NCBI RefSeq assembly: GCF_018739885.1
Contig: NZ_JADOES010000024.1
Span: forward strand, 1 to 64,000
Origin: Leptothoe spongobia TAU-MAC 1115
GTDB taxonomy: Bacteria; Cyanobacteriota; Cyanobacteriia; Phormidesmidales; Phormidesmidaceae
DNA length: 64,000 bases
Direction: 5' to 3'
Positions 54,974 to 64,000 of the stretch are shown here, one piece after another (the stretch's first letter is position 1; every line of letters starts with the position of its first letter). Under the pieces are notes generated by a model, which was not told where the DNA came from, did not search any database, and saw only the letters and a program-made list of their open reading frames with translations. The position numbers and the translations under genes were made by a program.

Positions 54974-55897
54974 GTGGCTGTCAAGCGCAATCGCTGGCTG
55001 ATTGGCGGAATTTTATTTATAGCTGTTGCTGCACTGCTAGCGGTGTCCCTCGGACCTCTGATCCAAGCGGCTTTTGATCAGAATCCTGGTGGCGGCTACA
55101 ACAATGCTGTATCCACACCGACTGAAACGGATCGCCAGGCAGAGCTAGAAGGTCGAGCCAATGGTTATGAGCTGGTGTTACAGCGGGAGCCTGATAATCA
55201 AGCAGCCCTGGAGGGACTGGTAGAAGCACGGGTTGGCTTGGGCGATTTGGCAGGAGCGGCTGAACCGCTGGCCAGATTGGCAGAATTAAATCCTCAAGAG
55301 CCTCGATACTCTGTACTTTTGGCTCAAACCAAGCAACAGCTCAATGATTTAGAAGGTGCGGCCCAAACTTATCGCACTGTATTGACAGCAACGCCTGGGA
55401 ATATGGAAGCCCTGCAAGGGTTGGTCACTCTGCTACTGCAGCAAGAGCGTCCCCAGGCTGCGGTGGGTCTTTTGCAGGACACGTTGAAGACAGCGGATCA
55501 GTCCAACCAAATTCAGCCGGGGACCATTGATGTCATTGCAGTCAAGCTGCTGCTAGGGCAGGTCTATGCTGAGCAGTCTCGCTATGATGATGCGATCGCA
55601 ACCTACGATACCGCTATCCAAGATGCCCAGAGCATAGGAGGAAACCCAGACTTTCGTCCCATGCTGGCCAAGGGTCTTATCCTCCGAGAAATCGGCAAAG
55701 AAGACGAAGCTCAGCCCTTATTTGAAACGGCCCTATCCCTGGCACCTGTGCAGTTCAAAGACCGGATCCAGCAGTTGATTAATCAAGGCCAAGCCAGCCA
55801 GCCAGCTGATGCGGCCCCAGCTTCAACGCCTACGACAGAACCAGCGGTAACTCCAGATGAGCCTGCCGAAGCTTCAACTCCAGACACCGCCGAATAA
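54974..55897 (+). CDS. Membrane-anchored TPR protein
   Basis: The 307-residue product starts at the GTG at 54974 (MAVKRNRWLIGGI), preceded by AAGGAGGG; the frame is open from an ATG at 54893, but that stretch (MQTKIESRAGLG) is less well supported. One TM segment lies at about 9-30, followed by at least four TPR-like helix pairs (PDNQAALEGLVEARVGLGDL, DLEGAAQTYRTVL, RYDDAIATYDTAI, EAQPLFETALSLAP) and a Pro/Ala-rich tail. It probably serves as a scaffold on the membrane. A hairpin terminator follows. Confidence 0.8.
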   Translation: MAVKRNRWLIGGILFIAVAALLAVSLGPLIQAAFDQNPGGGYNNAVSTPTETDRQAELEGRANGYELVLQREPDNQAALEGLVEARVGLGDLAGAAEPLARLAELNPQEPRYSVLLAQTKQQLNDLEGAAQTYRTVLTATPGNMEALQGLVTLLLQQERPQAAVGLLQDTLKTADQSNQIQPGTIDVIAVKLLLGQVYAEQSRYDDAIATYDTAIQDAQSIGGNPDFRPMLAKGLILREIGKEDEAQPLFETALSLAPVQFKDRIQQLINQGQASQPADAAPASTPTTEPAVTPDEPAEASTPDTAE

Positions 55898-55912
55898 AAC
55901 AATCTAAATAGA

Positions 55913-55956
55913 GGAAGAGGGCAACAGGCAAAATCTTATGCCTATTGCCCTCTTCC
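55913..55956. terminator. Strong hairpin between convergent genes
   Basis: Arms GGAAGAGGGCAACAGGCA (55913-55930) and 55939-55956 pair with one mismatch over an 8-nt loop. The hairpin lies after the TPR gene and before the stop of the small membrane protein gene, fitting a bidirectional terminator. Confidence 0.65.
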
Positions 55957-55982
55957 ATCCAAGATCTGCCGTTTCCCAAATC

Positions 55983-56330
55983 CTAGGCAACTGTCTGACT
56001 CGACATCTGCTGATTACTAAACGAGCGACTTTGACTATCTGCTGCCGTCACAGCATCCATTTCACTAAATTCGATATGGTTGATCAAGGTAGTAACAAAC
56101 GCAAATAGTAAAAATGGTAGTGACAGCACCAAAATTAGCCCTACACACACCAGTGCATAAATAGGACGACTAGCCCCCATTAACGCCAGGGCTGTTGCCA
56201 GGCTCAGAAATAGTACAATCAGCCAGACAATGATCTGACCATAAATATCACCAAAGGTCAGAGTGCAAACAAACCGGTACTTAGAGGCGTTATTCATATT
56301 GGCCATACTCATGTGGATCAGATTTATCAA
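55983..56330 (-). CDS. Small two-TM membrane protein (115 aa)
   Basis: The 115-residue frame contains two hydrophobic segments at about 35-52 and 58-80 and a polar C-terminal tail (DAVTAADSQSRSFSNQQMSS). Starts at M1, M7 or M9 are all possible; MANMNNASKYRF (M9) is a plausible start. The family is not recognised. It lies convergent with the TPR gene and head to head with the pseudouridine synthase gene. Confidence 0.55.
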   Translation of the reverse strand: MINLIHMSMANMNNASKYRFVCTLTFGDIYGQIIVWLIVLFLSLATALALMGASRPIYALVCVGLILVLSLPFLLFAFVTTLINHIEFSEMDAVTAADSQSRSFSNQQMSSQTVA

Positions 56331-56394
56331 GCATATCTAGGGACTTAACTTAATTCACCATTTCTCAATACAGCTTCAAGAATTGATAGCTTTT

Positions 56395-57042
56395 ATGGAT
56401 TATCGCTATCTGATTTTTTACAAACCTTATGATGTCTTGAGCCAGTTCACTGCTACCGACAGCGGTCACACTACGCTCAAATCCTTTATCTCAGTCCCCG
56501 ATGTTTACCCGGTCGGTCGTCTGGATCGCGATAGCGAAGGATTACTACTCCTAACAGACGATGGGCAGCTACAGCATCGTCTGTGTCATCCCCGTTTTCG
56601 CCACCCCCGCACCTATCTGGCTCAGGTAGAGCACATTCCCGATCCGGATAGTTTGAACCAACTGCGCCGGGGGGTCACCATTCGCAACTACACCACCTTG
56701 CCAGCCCAGGTAGACCTTTTGGCCAAGGCCCCACCACTGCCACCCCGAACTCCCCCCATCCGATTTCGCAAACATATCCCAACCGCCTGGCTCAAGCTCA
56801 CCTTGCGAGAAGGTAAGAACCGTCAGGTAAGACGCATGACCGCTGCCGTTGGTTTTCCTACTTTACGGCTGATTCGCGTTAGTATTGGTCATCTCCGTCT
56901 GGACCATCTACAATCTGGGCAGTGGCGCTATTTGACATCAGGTGAACGAGCAAAATTAGATCAGTTAACAAAAGGTTGTGACCAACCTAATTCCCAGCAA
57001 ATCAAGCGCTCCCGCTCTCGCCCTCGCCGACGCTACAATTAA
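56395..57042 (+). CDS. RsuA/RluE-family RNA pseudouridine synthase
   Basis: Isomerises a uridine in rRNA. The start is the ATG at 56395 ([19 protein letters not shown]), the normal RluE N-terminus; the frame is open from a TTG at 56383. The 215-residue protein carries the catalytic signature [14 protein letters not shown] with the active Asp, and [11 protein letters not shown]. There is no S4 domain, as in RluE. The probable target is 23S rRNA, but the exact position is not clear. The C-terminus is a basic tail ([10 protein letters not shown]). Confidence 0.9.
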   Translation: MDYRYLIFYKPYDVLSQFTATDSGHTTLKSFISVPDVYPVGRLDRDSEGLLLLTDDGQLQHRLCHPRFRHPRTYLAQVEHIPDPDSLNQLRRGVTIRNYTTLPAQVDLLAKAPPLPPRTPPIRFRKHIPTAWLKLTLREGKNRQVRRMTAAVGFPTLRLIRVSIGHLRLDHLQSGQWRYLTSGERAKLDQLTKGCDQPNSQQIKRSRSRPRRRYN

Positions 57043-57266
57043 TTTGGTTGCTCTTATATCAACATCTTTATTTCTTATCGGCTATGCTGAATTGTATTTC
57101 GCTGTCGTAATGTCCCATTCTTAATGGTTTTAGCTTCTAAGGCTATTTTTAACTTTAGGAATAATGGATTATGGCATCGTCATTATGGTTACGCTCTATC
57201 TCAGAACGATAAAGCGTTATTTTTACTAATCTGCGGTCATTGTCAACGGCCTTTTTCTATCCACTG

Positions 57267-59171
57267 ATGATCATTTGCCCATACTGCCAATTTAATAATC
57301 CTACTGAGCACAAGTTTTGCCAGTCATGTGGGTCACCCTTACAGCTCTGGAGAGCGCTGATCCTACCAGGTACTTCATCAGTTGCGTTGCTGGCGAGTTC
57401 ACTCTCTATGGAGGGCAGTCAGTCGGATCATGACGACGCTGATATTTGGCAACAGGTGACTGAAAATCAGGTCATGCCGATGGCTGCAGATGCAGTAGGC
57501 GTTAAAACAGCTGGAGATTGGCTAGGCTCTGGGCAGCGCTATCGGTTGGTTGAGGATTTATCCCTCAGTACCGATAGTCAAAAGCCCATGGAAGTCCAGG
57601 TGACGGATACAAAGCCCAATGATATGGCCTCTTCTCTGTTGGAGCAGCGCCAGCAGTTTGCATTGGTCAGCTTAGAAGCAGCCACAGACGAAACTCAGTT
57701 GCTGCCGCTGATGGCTTATCCTTATTTGGCTCTGCACGGTCGGTTTTTCCCATCGCTCCCCGAACTGCAGCAGGCCTGGATTGAACCGAACTATAGTGTT
57801 CTGATCCTTGAGGACCGGCGGCATTTACCGGATTTATTGACTATTTGGCAGCAGGCTACCCTCGACCCTCTGCAGCAGGTTCACAGCTTTTACGTCATGG
57901 TCGAACTGTGGGAAGCCATGGCCAGTTTTAAAGGTCAGGGCAGTTTACTCAACATTAGCAATCTGTGTATGGATGAAGATCAGATTGTGTGCTTGCGGTG
58001 TATTGAGATGGGACCTTATCGCAATGACTATCGACTGGCCGATATGGGGCTGCTCTGGCAGTCTCTGCTCCAGTCCAATGAGCAGTCCCTGGCCGATCTG
58101 ATTGAGCTAGCCGCCGAGGTAACTGAAGGGAAAGTGGATGAGCTTGATCTGCTCAAGGAAACATTGGTTGCGATCGCAGACCGGTATCAGCTAGGCACCG
58201 ATATTTCCACAACGCCTTCAGAAACTACACCGTCGGCCAATGTTCTAGAAGACTTAGATATTCCAGGTTTAGAAGGTATCGACCTGACTGAAGATGCCGG
58301 CATGGATAGCATCGATTCACCGACAATGGTGCTCCCCATGAAACTAACGGGGCTAGAAGATGCCGGACAGTCCCACGTGGGCCAGCAGCGCGACCACAAT
58401 GAAGATAATTACTTTATCCAATCCTCCCTAAGTCGCAAGGAAACCCTGTCTAGTCAAACCCTGGATGCTCGCTGTGCCTATATCCTCTGTGATGGCATGG
58501 GAGGACATTCCGGGGGAGAAATCGCCAGTCAGCTGGCCGTGGATACCCTGCATGACTATCTCGATGAACATTGGCAAACTGAGCTGCCCAATGAACCTGA
58601 ACTACGTCAGGCCATTAGCCTCACCAACCAGGTCATCTACGACAAAAACCAGGTAGAGGAGCGCACCGGTAGTGCCCGCATGGGGACCACCCTGGTCATG
58701 CTGTTGGTCAAGGGCACCCAGGCCGTGGCTGCCCATGTGGGGGATAGTCGTCTCTACCGCTACACCAAACGGTTGGGCCTCCAGCAGATTACGGTGGATC
58801 ATGAAGTTGGCCAGCGAGAAATCAAGCGGGGGGTAGAACCCTCTATTGCCTATGCTAGACCTGATGCTTATCAGCTCACCCAGGCCCTGGGTCCCTGTGG
58901 GGAAGATGCCCTGGATCCTAGTTTTAACTATCTCAATTTGACCGAAGATACATTACTACTGCTGTGCTCCGACGGTCTTAGCGATGACAGACTGCTAGAG
59001 ACCCATTGCTCTACCCATATTGAACCTATTCTCAGAGGTCATAAAGGGATTGAAGAAGGGGTGGCTGACCTAATTGAGCTGGCAAATGAGCATAATGGCC
59101 ATGACAACATCACGGCTCTGGTGGTGAAGCTCAAGGTTAAACCCGATCTATCTAAACTACAGTCGATTTAG
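57267..59171 (+). CDS. PP2C protein phosphatase with zinc ribbon and middle domain
   Basis: The 634-residue protein starts at the ATG at 57267 (MIICPYCQFNNPTEHKFCQSCG), giving a zinc ribbon CPYC...CQSC at the N-terminus. The middle (about 120-310) has a helical layout that resembles a degenerate protein kinase fold (VLILEDRRHLPDLLTIWQ, SLLNISNLCMDED), though no catalytic residues can be seen. The C-terminal PP2C domain has HVGQQRDHNEDNYFI, CDGMGGHSGGE, VGDSRLYR, LLCSDGLSDD and HDNITALVV, so metal-binding acids are present. It is probably a signalling phosphatase acting on Ser/Thr-phosphorylated proteins. Confidence 0.9.
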   Translation: MIICPYCQFNNPTEHKFCQSCGSPLQLWRALILPGTSSVALLASSLSMEGSQSDHDDADIWQQVTENQVMPMAADAVGVKTAGDWLGSGQRYRLVEDLSLSTDSQKPMEVQVTDTKPNDMASSLLEQRQQFALVSLEAATDETQLLPLMAYPYLALHGRFFPSLPELQQAWIEPNYSVLILEDRRHLPDLLTIWQQATLDPLQQVHSFYVMVELWEAMASFKGQGSLLNISNLCMDEDQIVCLRCIEMGPYRNDYRLADMGLLWQSLLQSNEQSLADLIELAAEVTEGKVDELDLLKETLVAIADRYQLGTDISTTPSETTPSANVLEDLDIPGLEGIDLTEDAGMDSIDSPTMVLPMKLTGLEDAGQSHVGQQRDHNEDNYFIQSSLSRKETLSSQTLDARCAYILCDGMGGHSGGEIASQLAVDTLHDYLDEHWQTELPNEPELRQAISLTNQVIYDKNQVEERTGSARMGTTLVMLLVKGTQAVAAHVGDSRLYRYTKRLGLQQITVDHEVGQREIKRGVEPSIAYARPDAYQLTQALGPCGEDALDPSFNYLNLTEDTLLLLCSDGLSDDRLLETHCSTHIEPILRGHKGIEEGVADLIELANEHNGHDNITALVVKLKVKPDLSKLQSI

Positions 59172-59188
59172 GAGACCCTTTTCAAAAT

Positions 59189-59226
59189 CGTTTGTAGAGG
59201 CGTTGCATGCAACGCCTCTACAAACG
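59189..59226. repeat. 38-bp perfect palindrome (cyanobacterial dispersed repeat)
   Basis: Arms 59189-59207 and 59208-59226 are exact complements with no spacer (centre TTGCATGCAA). The GTAGAGGCGTTGCA core belongs to a frequent cyanobacterial repeat type. It lies between the convergent PP2C and speA genes and may act as a terminator or REP element. Confidence 0.8.
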
Positions 59227-59247
59227 GTGGGCAACGGTGCCCACCCC

Positions 59248-61227
59248 CTAGGACAAATACGTATACTGGTTCAAACTCTCTTCATAGTTTTGCAACAGTA
59301 GCTGAGCCTCAATGAGGGTAATTTGTTTTTCCTTGAGGGATACCTCTGACCGCCGTCGAATCTGTTCGACGAGGTCCTCAGAGTCATACTGTACATAGCT
59401 CAGAACCTCCTTCATGGTATCTCCTTTTACCACATGTTCAATGGTGTATCCCTGAGGTGTGACCTGAATATGCACCATGTTGGTATCCCCAAAGAGATTG
59501 TGCAAATTCCCCATAATTTCCTGATACGCACCATTGAGAAACATGCCCAGATAATAGGGTTCGTCATGGTTGAGCTCATGGAGTTCCAACACTGACTTCA
59601 CCCCATGCAAATCAATAAACCGGTCGATTTTACCATCGCTGTCACAGGTCAGATCCGCCAATGTGGCCCGACAGGTGGGTTCCTCATTCAGACGATGAAT
59701 AGGCATGATGGGAAATAGCTGATCGATCGCCCAGGTATCCGGTGCCGATTGAAATACGGAGAGATTCATATAGTAGATAGAGGCCATCATCTTCTCCAGA
59801 TCAGCCAGATCATCAGGGACGTAGGTTTCCTGGCGTAGCACTTGAATAATCTTCTGACAACAGGCCCAAAAGAGATTTTCCACTCTGGCCCGCTCAGTCA
59901 AACTTAGATAGCCAAAGTTAAATAAACTCGCCGCTTCACCCTTAAACTGTTCGGCATCATGGAACACCTCTTGATAATTTTTAGGATTAATACTTTGATA
60001 GGCCTCGTAAAGCTCTTTGAGAATGGCATGATCCTCTGACGAAGGCTCAAAGGGTACCTGGGGGCGCACCTCACTGCTGCCCAGCACGTCAAAAACCAAC
60101 ACAGACTGATGGGAGGCAATGGCACGACCGCTCTCACTGATCAGTGTGGGCACAGGCACATCCTTGGCAGAGCAGGCTTCTTTTACCTCTGCAACAACAT
60201 CATTGGCGTAGTTCTGAATACTGTAGTTTTTAGACGCTGGAACATTGGTTTTAGAACCGTTGTAGTCCACACCAAGACCACCGCCCACATCCAGATACTG
60301 CATATTGGCCCCAAGACTAGCCAGTTCCACATAGATTTGGCAGGCTTCCCGCAGAGCATCCTTGATAATGCTGATGGATGACATTTGGGAACCAATATGA
60401 AAATGCAGCAGCTGTAAGCATGACAACATGTCATTGGCCTTTAACTGTTCTACCACCGTCAAAATTTCAGGAATTGTCAGACCAAATTTTGCCCGATCAC
60501 CAGCAGAGCCTCCCCAGCGGCCTATGCCCTTGGCAGAGAGCTTGGCCCGTACTCCCAATCGGGGACGAATATTTAGCTGTTGGCTGATCTCAATCACCAG
60601 GGGCAGCTCATCCAGTTGTTCTAAAACAATCATCGGCTGCTGACCTAGCTTTTGTCCCAGCATGGCCGTCTCCAGATAAGCCCGATCCTTATAGCCATTA
60701 CATATCAACAAAGCTCCAGGTGTTTTTAAGGTAGCTAGAGCAATCATCAGTTCAGGTTTAGACCCTGCCTCTAACCCAAACTGGTAGCGCTGACCAAACT
60801 TGACGAGATCTTCTACAAGATGACGCTGCTGGTTACATTTGACCGGAAAAACGCCTCGATAACAACCGTCATACCCATATTTGGTAATGGCTTTGGCAAA
60901 ACAAGAATTGAGTCGTTCGATCCGGTCTTCCAGAATGTCGGAGAAACGAACAAGGATGGGTAGCGATAGTTTGCGCACCTGCAGGGCCTGGATCAGCTCA
61001 TGTAGATTGATGGAACCGCCTCGATCACCCTGGGGTGAAACAATCACATGCCCCGCCGCATTGATGGAAAAATAGGGCTCCCCCCAACCGTTAATGCGAT
61101 AGAGTTCCTCACTCTCCTCAATAGTCCAGGCAGAGCTTTCTGAAGAGACTTCGGCAGGACGGGATAGTTCATTAGCAGCGGTGTTCACCTTGTGTTGATC
61201 GATTGAAACTGGAGCTGAAGTCATCAA
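59248..61227 (-). CDS. speA: Biosynthetic arginine decarboxylase
   Basis: PLP enzyme that makes agmatine for polyamines. The 659-residue length is normal for the biosynthetic (SpeA, fold III) form. Motifs: FPVKCNQQRHLV with the PLP lysine, FGLEAGSKPELM, FHIGSQMS, LDVGGGLGVDY, and ISESGRAIASHQSVLVFDV. The start MMTSAPVS is at 61227, and no signal peptide is present. There is no agmatinase gene next to it. A palindromic repeat lies downstream. Confidence 0.97.
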   Translation of the reverse strand: MMTSAPVSIDQHKVNTAANELSRPAEVSSESSAWTIEESEELYRINGWGEPYFSINAAGHVIVSPQGDRGGSINLHELIQALQVRKLSLPILVRFSDILEDRIERLNSCFAKAITKYGYDGCYRGVFPVKCNQQRHLVEDLVKFGQRYQFGLEAGSKPELMIALATLKTPGALLICNGYKDRAYLETAMLGQKLGQQPMIVLEQLDELPLVIEISQQLNIRPRLGVRAKLSAKGIGRWGGSAGDRAKFGLTIPEILTVVEQLKANDMLSCLQLLHFHIGSQMSSISIIKDALREACQIYVELASLGANMQYLDVGGGLGVDYNGSKTNVPASKNYSIQNYANDVVAEVKEACSAKDVPVPTLISESGRAIASHQSVLVFDVLGSSEVRPQVPFEPSSEDHAILKELYEAYQSINPKNYQEVFHDAEQFKGEAASLFNFGYLSLTERARVENLFWACCQKIIQVLRQETYVPDDLADLEKMMASIYYMNLSVFQSAPDTWAIDQLFPIMPIHRLNEEPTCRATLADLTCDSDGKIDRFIDLHGVKSVLELHELNHDEPYYLGMFLNGAYQEIMGNLHNLFGDTNMVHIQVTPQGYTIEHVVKGDTMKEVLSYVQYDSEDLVEQIRRRSEVSLKEKQITLIEAQLLLQNYEESLNQYTYLS

Positions 61228-61393
61228 TGTGTTTCCTTTAACAAAGGTGTAATGCTAGTTTAAATTTATCCCTGGCTTATTTGTACGTGTATCAGTCAAT
61301 CTGCATTATCTAACTGACGCTGCGGTATTTTAGCTGTAAGTAGATTACTCGGCATACTAAAACGTATTTTTACAAGGGAACTAGACTCAGTTT

Positions 61394-61987
61394 ATGAAAA
61401 CACGCAACGCCCCAATATCGGTTGTCCCTGTCTTGGGAGTTGATTTTCTGATTTTGTTAGTAGCGGCTATTGCGGCGTTTCTCTTTAGCCAGGCCGTTAA
61501 TTTAGCGCTGTCATCGGAGGCCATCAATCAAACGCTACAGGCCCCTCCTCAGTTGCTAGTCATTGTGTCTAGCGTCATCATTCCAGTGTTCTACATCTTG
61601 ATGGATGTGTTGAACTCTACCGGTAACCGGTTAAAGCTACCGTTTGCGGGTAATCGTAAACGGGGCCAGCGAATCTATGCCAGACGCATTCATTTAGGGC
61701 TATTGGCCTTATATTTTAATGCGATTTTAGTGGCCCTCTGTTGGTCGGCATCGGCGATGCCGGTGATGGGCAAAATTTATTTGGCTACGGTGTTTGCGAT
61801 CGCAATCTATGCCCTAGGTCAAAGTATCCCCTCCACCAAACTGAGCTTTACCCTATCGGGAATTTTGTTTGTCATCGTCCTGCTGGCCACCCAAACCTTC
61901 ATCATTACCAAAACCCAGGCTGAAGCAGAACAGGCCGGTGCAGAACTCAGACAGCGTTTAGAGGAAGACGACGCCCAAGAGAAGTAG
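61394..61987 (+). CDS. Four-TM membrane protein
   Basis: The 197-residue protein has hydrophobic segments at about 12-38, 52-70, 98-120 and 125-168 (the last may be two), and a charged C-terminal helix (QAEAEQAGAELRQRLEEDDAQEK). It is not a known family. The final 13 codons are duplicated after the stop (period 39 nt). The gene is divergent from speA. A membrane scaffold or a lipid-protein role is possible but unproven. Confidence 0.6.
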   Translation: MKTRNAPISVVPVLGVDFLILLVAAIAAFLFSQAVNLALSSEAINQTLQAPPQLLVIVSSVIIPVFYILMDVLNSTGNRLKLPFAGNRKRGQRIYARRIHLGLLALYFNAILVALCWSASAMPVMGKIYLATVFAIAIYALGQSIPSTKLSFTLSGILFVIVLLATQTFIITKTQAEAEQAGAELRQRLEEDDAQEK

Positions 61988-62029
61988 GTACAGCGTCTAG
62001 AGGAAGAAGCCACCCAAGAGAAGTAGGTT
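61952..62029. repeat. 39-bp tandem duplication at the gene 3' end
   Basis: The unit begins at 61952 and again at 61991; the second copy encodes QRLEEEATQEK in frame but lies after the first stop codon. It overlaps the stop of the convergent Hsp70-like gene at 62028. A tandem slippage or duplication event is the likely cause. Confidence 0.85.
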
Positions 62030-63596
62030 AGGACAGCTCTACAACTGCCTGATTTTTAGCTAGGACCTCTTCAGTCAGCAAATCTTCGACCGTTACCTTG
62101 AGCAACCGATCCTGATCGACAGTGAAGCTTAACCTGATGCGATCCTCTCCGGGCATACCAGGAGGAGTCAGGGTAGCAATGTTAGGTGCTTTTTCATTCA
62201 ACGATTGGGCTGCAGCCTGACCCGCTTTAGCCCGTCGAGTGACCAGACGGTTACCCTCAAAATAGACCTCAGTACTGCCCTGCTCACTTCCCAACTCGCC
62301 AATAATCAGCTCAATACTGGGCTGCTTTTCCGTCGAGGCACCCAGGACTAACTCCACAGGCTGAATCATCGGGTAGGCTTGTCCCTGGGGAATAATCGAG
62401 TGCCAACCATGGCAGTTATTACGTCGGTCCCAAAACCGTATACCGTAGCCATGGTATAGAAAATCCGTCAGTTTGACTTGCTGTAGCTGCAGGGCTCCAG
62501 AGGAAACCGCTGTAAAGGGACGGTCACAGCAAACCTTAGTGCCATCAAATTGGGTATGGATCCAGCTTTGGATAGCAGGGATTTGAGTCGTTCCCCCCAC
62601 CAGTAGCACCGCATCAATATCAGCCACATCCACCCCCTGGCGACGGCCCTGCTGTAGGACCTGGGTGAGGCGCTCATCTAAACGCTCAAAAAATCCTTGC
62701 TGTTGCAGGATGGCATCAAACTGCTCCCGCGTCAGGGTGAGGTCATAGCTCTCAAAGGTTTCATCGTCGAAGTAGCTTTCATTAGCGCTGGGGGTAGCGG
62801 AGAGCTGAATTTTGAGCTGTTCTGCTAAACGTAGAATCAGGGAAGACATGGGGAGACCATGCTGATCACACAGATACTGAGCCACCCACTGATCGATATC
62901 GGCCCCCCCTAAGTTTTCGCCTGCTTTTGCCAATACCTTTGCCGTTGAAACCTGCTGGGCCGAGTTGCCCATTGATTTCTGTCCCCATTTGAGAATGTAG
63001 CCCAGGGCCTGGGACCGTCTCCCGCTCAGCTGCACCGTGGCCAGGTCCAAGGTACCCCCACCAAAGTCAATCACCAGGACCGTTTTATTGTCCGTGATGC
63101 CGTACCCCAACGCCGCTGCCGTGGGTTCATCAATCATCCGCACACGACTGATATCCCACCTTTGACAGAGGGTGCCTAGCCAGCTGCGATAGGTTTCAAA
63201 GCTATCTACAGGAACGGTCAGAACTAGCTCATCCAGACCCTCTTCCTGTTGCTTTACCTGGTCGATCACCTGGGTTAAAAACCATTCCCCCACTTGTTCA
63301 AAGGATAGGGTGCAACCATCCAAATCCGGCAAAAACCCCTGGATGGATGTACCGATACCCCGCTTAAAGTTTTTAAAGCAACGGTCGGACCGGTCTAAAC
63401 CGCGATCGCGCACTGGTTGACCAATCAAAACCTGATTTTGCTGAGCGTCTTCCACATAGAGCAAGCTCGGCACCACAGCTGGCCCCGAGGTACGTTGCGA
63501 AACAGTATTTAAGGCTAATACTTCAGAGGATTGGGTGGCAGCATTCCACCGACAGAGCACTGTGTTGCTAGTGCCAAAGTCAATCGCTAAAACCAT
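62028..63596 (-). CDS. Hsp70 family protein (DnaK-like)
   Basis: The 522-residue protein carries the Hsp70 ATPase motifs: AIDFGTSNTVLC (4-15), MIDEPTAAALGYG, VIDFGGGTLDLATVQL and VLLVGGTTQIPAIQSW. It is shorter than true DnaK (about 600-640 residues), and the substrate-binding part at about 380-520 is unlike the canonical one, with an abnormal sequence (KQPSIELIIGELG). It probably is an Hsp70-like chaperone or regulator specific to cyanobacteria. There is no DnaJ or GrpE gene next to it. Confidence 0.9.
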   Translation of the reverse strand: MVLAIDFGTSNTVLCRWNAATQSSEVLALNTVSQRTSGPAVVPSLLYVEDAQQNQVLIGQPVRDRGLDRSDRCFKNFKRGIGTSIQGFLPDLDGCTLSFEQVGEWFLTQVIDQVKQQEEGLDELVLTVPVDSFETYRSWLGTLCQRWDISRVRMIDEPTAAALGYGITDNKTVLVIDFGGGTLDLATVQLSGRRSQALGYILKWGQKSMGNSAQQVSTAKVLAKAGENLGGADIDQWVAQYLCDQHGLPMSSLILRLAEQLKIQLSATPSANESYFDDETFESYDLTLTREQFDAILQQQGFFERLDERLTQVLQQGRRQGVDVADIDAVLLVGGTTQIPAIQSWIHTQFDGTKVCCDRPFTAVSSGALQLQQVKLTDFLYHGYGIRFWDRRNNCHGWHSIIPQGQAYPMIQPVELVLGASTEKQPSIELIIGELGSEQGSTEVYFEGNRLVTRRAKAGQAAAQSLNEKAPNIATLTPPGMPGEDRIRLSFTVDQDRLLKVTVEDLLTEEVLAKNQAVVELS

Positions 63597-63741
63597 TGAA
63601 TATAATAGAGCCTATTATCTTTTCAGAGTATTTTCGTTTGAACATCAAAACTAATGGTTGGGATTACTGACCTTAAGAATCCGCTTTAGTTCAGCAATGA
63701 CCGACCCATTTCCTCTCTCAAGTTTTGATTCTAAAATGCTA

Positions 63742-64000
63742 TCAGCTGGCGATCGCAAGACCTAACGCTCCCCCCATAAACATCCCGAGAAAGCAAAAAC
63801 TAAGGATGATTAAACCACCGCGAACACGCCCCATCTTAAACAGCAGCCGATCGCCAATGTAGGCAATCAATACACTACAAATAGCTGTCAGTAATAAAAC
63901 GCCTAAATTGATACCAAATATTGCCATCCCCGTTTGAGTAAAGCGAATACTATCAATATCATTAGTCCCACCAAAGCCAACGGCAATGGCCAAGGCAACC
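63742..64000 (-). CDS. Membrane protein, N-terminus outside the window
   Basis: The frame continues to the window edge, so the start is not visible; the apparent TTG at 63991-63993 is not secure. At least 83 residues are seen: two hydrophobic segments (GMAIFGINLGVLLLTAICSVL and GGLIILSFCFLGMFMGG) separated by a basic loop DRLLFKMGRVR. The stop is at 63742. The protein family is not recognised. Confidence 0.5.
   Translation of the reverse strand, partial: VALAIAVGFGGTNDIDSIRFTQTGMAIFGINLGVLLLTAICSVLIAYIGDRLLFKMGRVRGGLIILSFCFLGMFMGGALGLAIAS

Overview
The window is chromosomal DNA from a cyanobacterium. Core genes read as cyanobacterial: a GTG-started RRM RNA-binding protein, a pheophorbide a oxygenase/TIC55-type Rieske protein, an HstK-type multidomain kinase, an Uma2 nuclease, a methylglyoxal synthase/lipid kinase fusion, biosynthetic arginine decarboxylase and a PIN/TRAM membrane protein. 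The octamer GCGATCGC (HIP1) recurs throughout. The genus cannot be fixed from this window; a filamentous or Leptolyngbya/Acaryochloris-like lineage is only a guess. I saw no rRNA, tRNA or CRISPR array.

Layout. 0.2-12.3 kb: phosphoribosyltransferase, orphan DNA methyltransferase, a solitary cas6, small proteins, the RRM protein, a metallo-beta-lactamase-fold protein with a damaged metal motif, ppa, a small HTH gene facing a hairpin-and-repeat control region, a GT87/GT2 pair and a GAF histidine kinase. 12.9-22.1 kb is an accessory island: a DUF433 + nucleotidyltransferase pair, a repeat element, a two-gene operon encoding a multi-TIR protein and a 1273-residue STAND NTPase with near-identical WD40 repeats, a coiled-coil protein, an Uma2 nuclease and a membrane protein. 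22.1-26.5 kb: Rieske oxygenase, DUF1499 protein, histidine kinase and a lipoprotein.

26.5-37.5 kb is a rearranged, repeat-rich stretch. It has two copies of a 200-bp MITE-like element with about 39-bp inverted ends flanking an RTX-type gene. One copy is fused to the tail of an MscS channel gene and the other abuts an IS110 transposase remnant. The stretch also holds a giant Ser/Thr-kinase/AAA/GAF/histidine-kinase gene, a group II intron with an HNH-type maturase, and two copies of a 157-bp repeat, one starting exactly at the intron 3' end. 37.5-64 kb is mostly conserved: a methylglyoxal synthase-lipid kinase fusion, a triple-rhodanese lipoprotein, a PhnD-like binding protein paired with a histidine kinase, moaA, guaA, hemW, serA, prmA, a 57-residue membrane protein, a DUF39 homocysteine-biosynthesis protein, a TPR protein, an RNA pseudouridine synthase, a PP2C phosphatase, speA and an Hsp70-like protein.

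How they connect. Signalling genes are over-represented: four histidine kinases, three of them sharing one catalytic-core subtype, with no response regulator gene in the window. The strongest candidate for an undescribed system is the TIR + STAND/WD40 operon at 14.2-19.5 kb. By analogy with bacterial NLR-like immunity it may sense a trigger through the STAND protein and act through the TIR protein, but nothing in the sequence proves a defence role.
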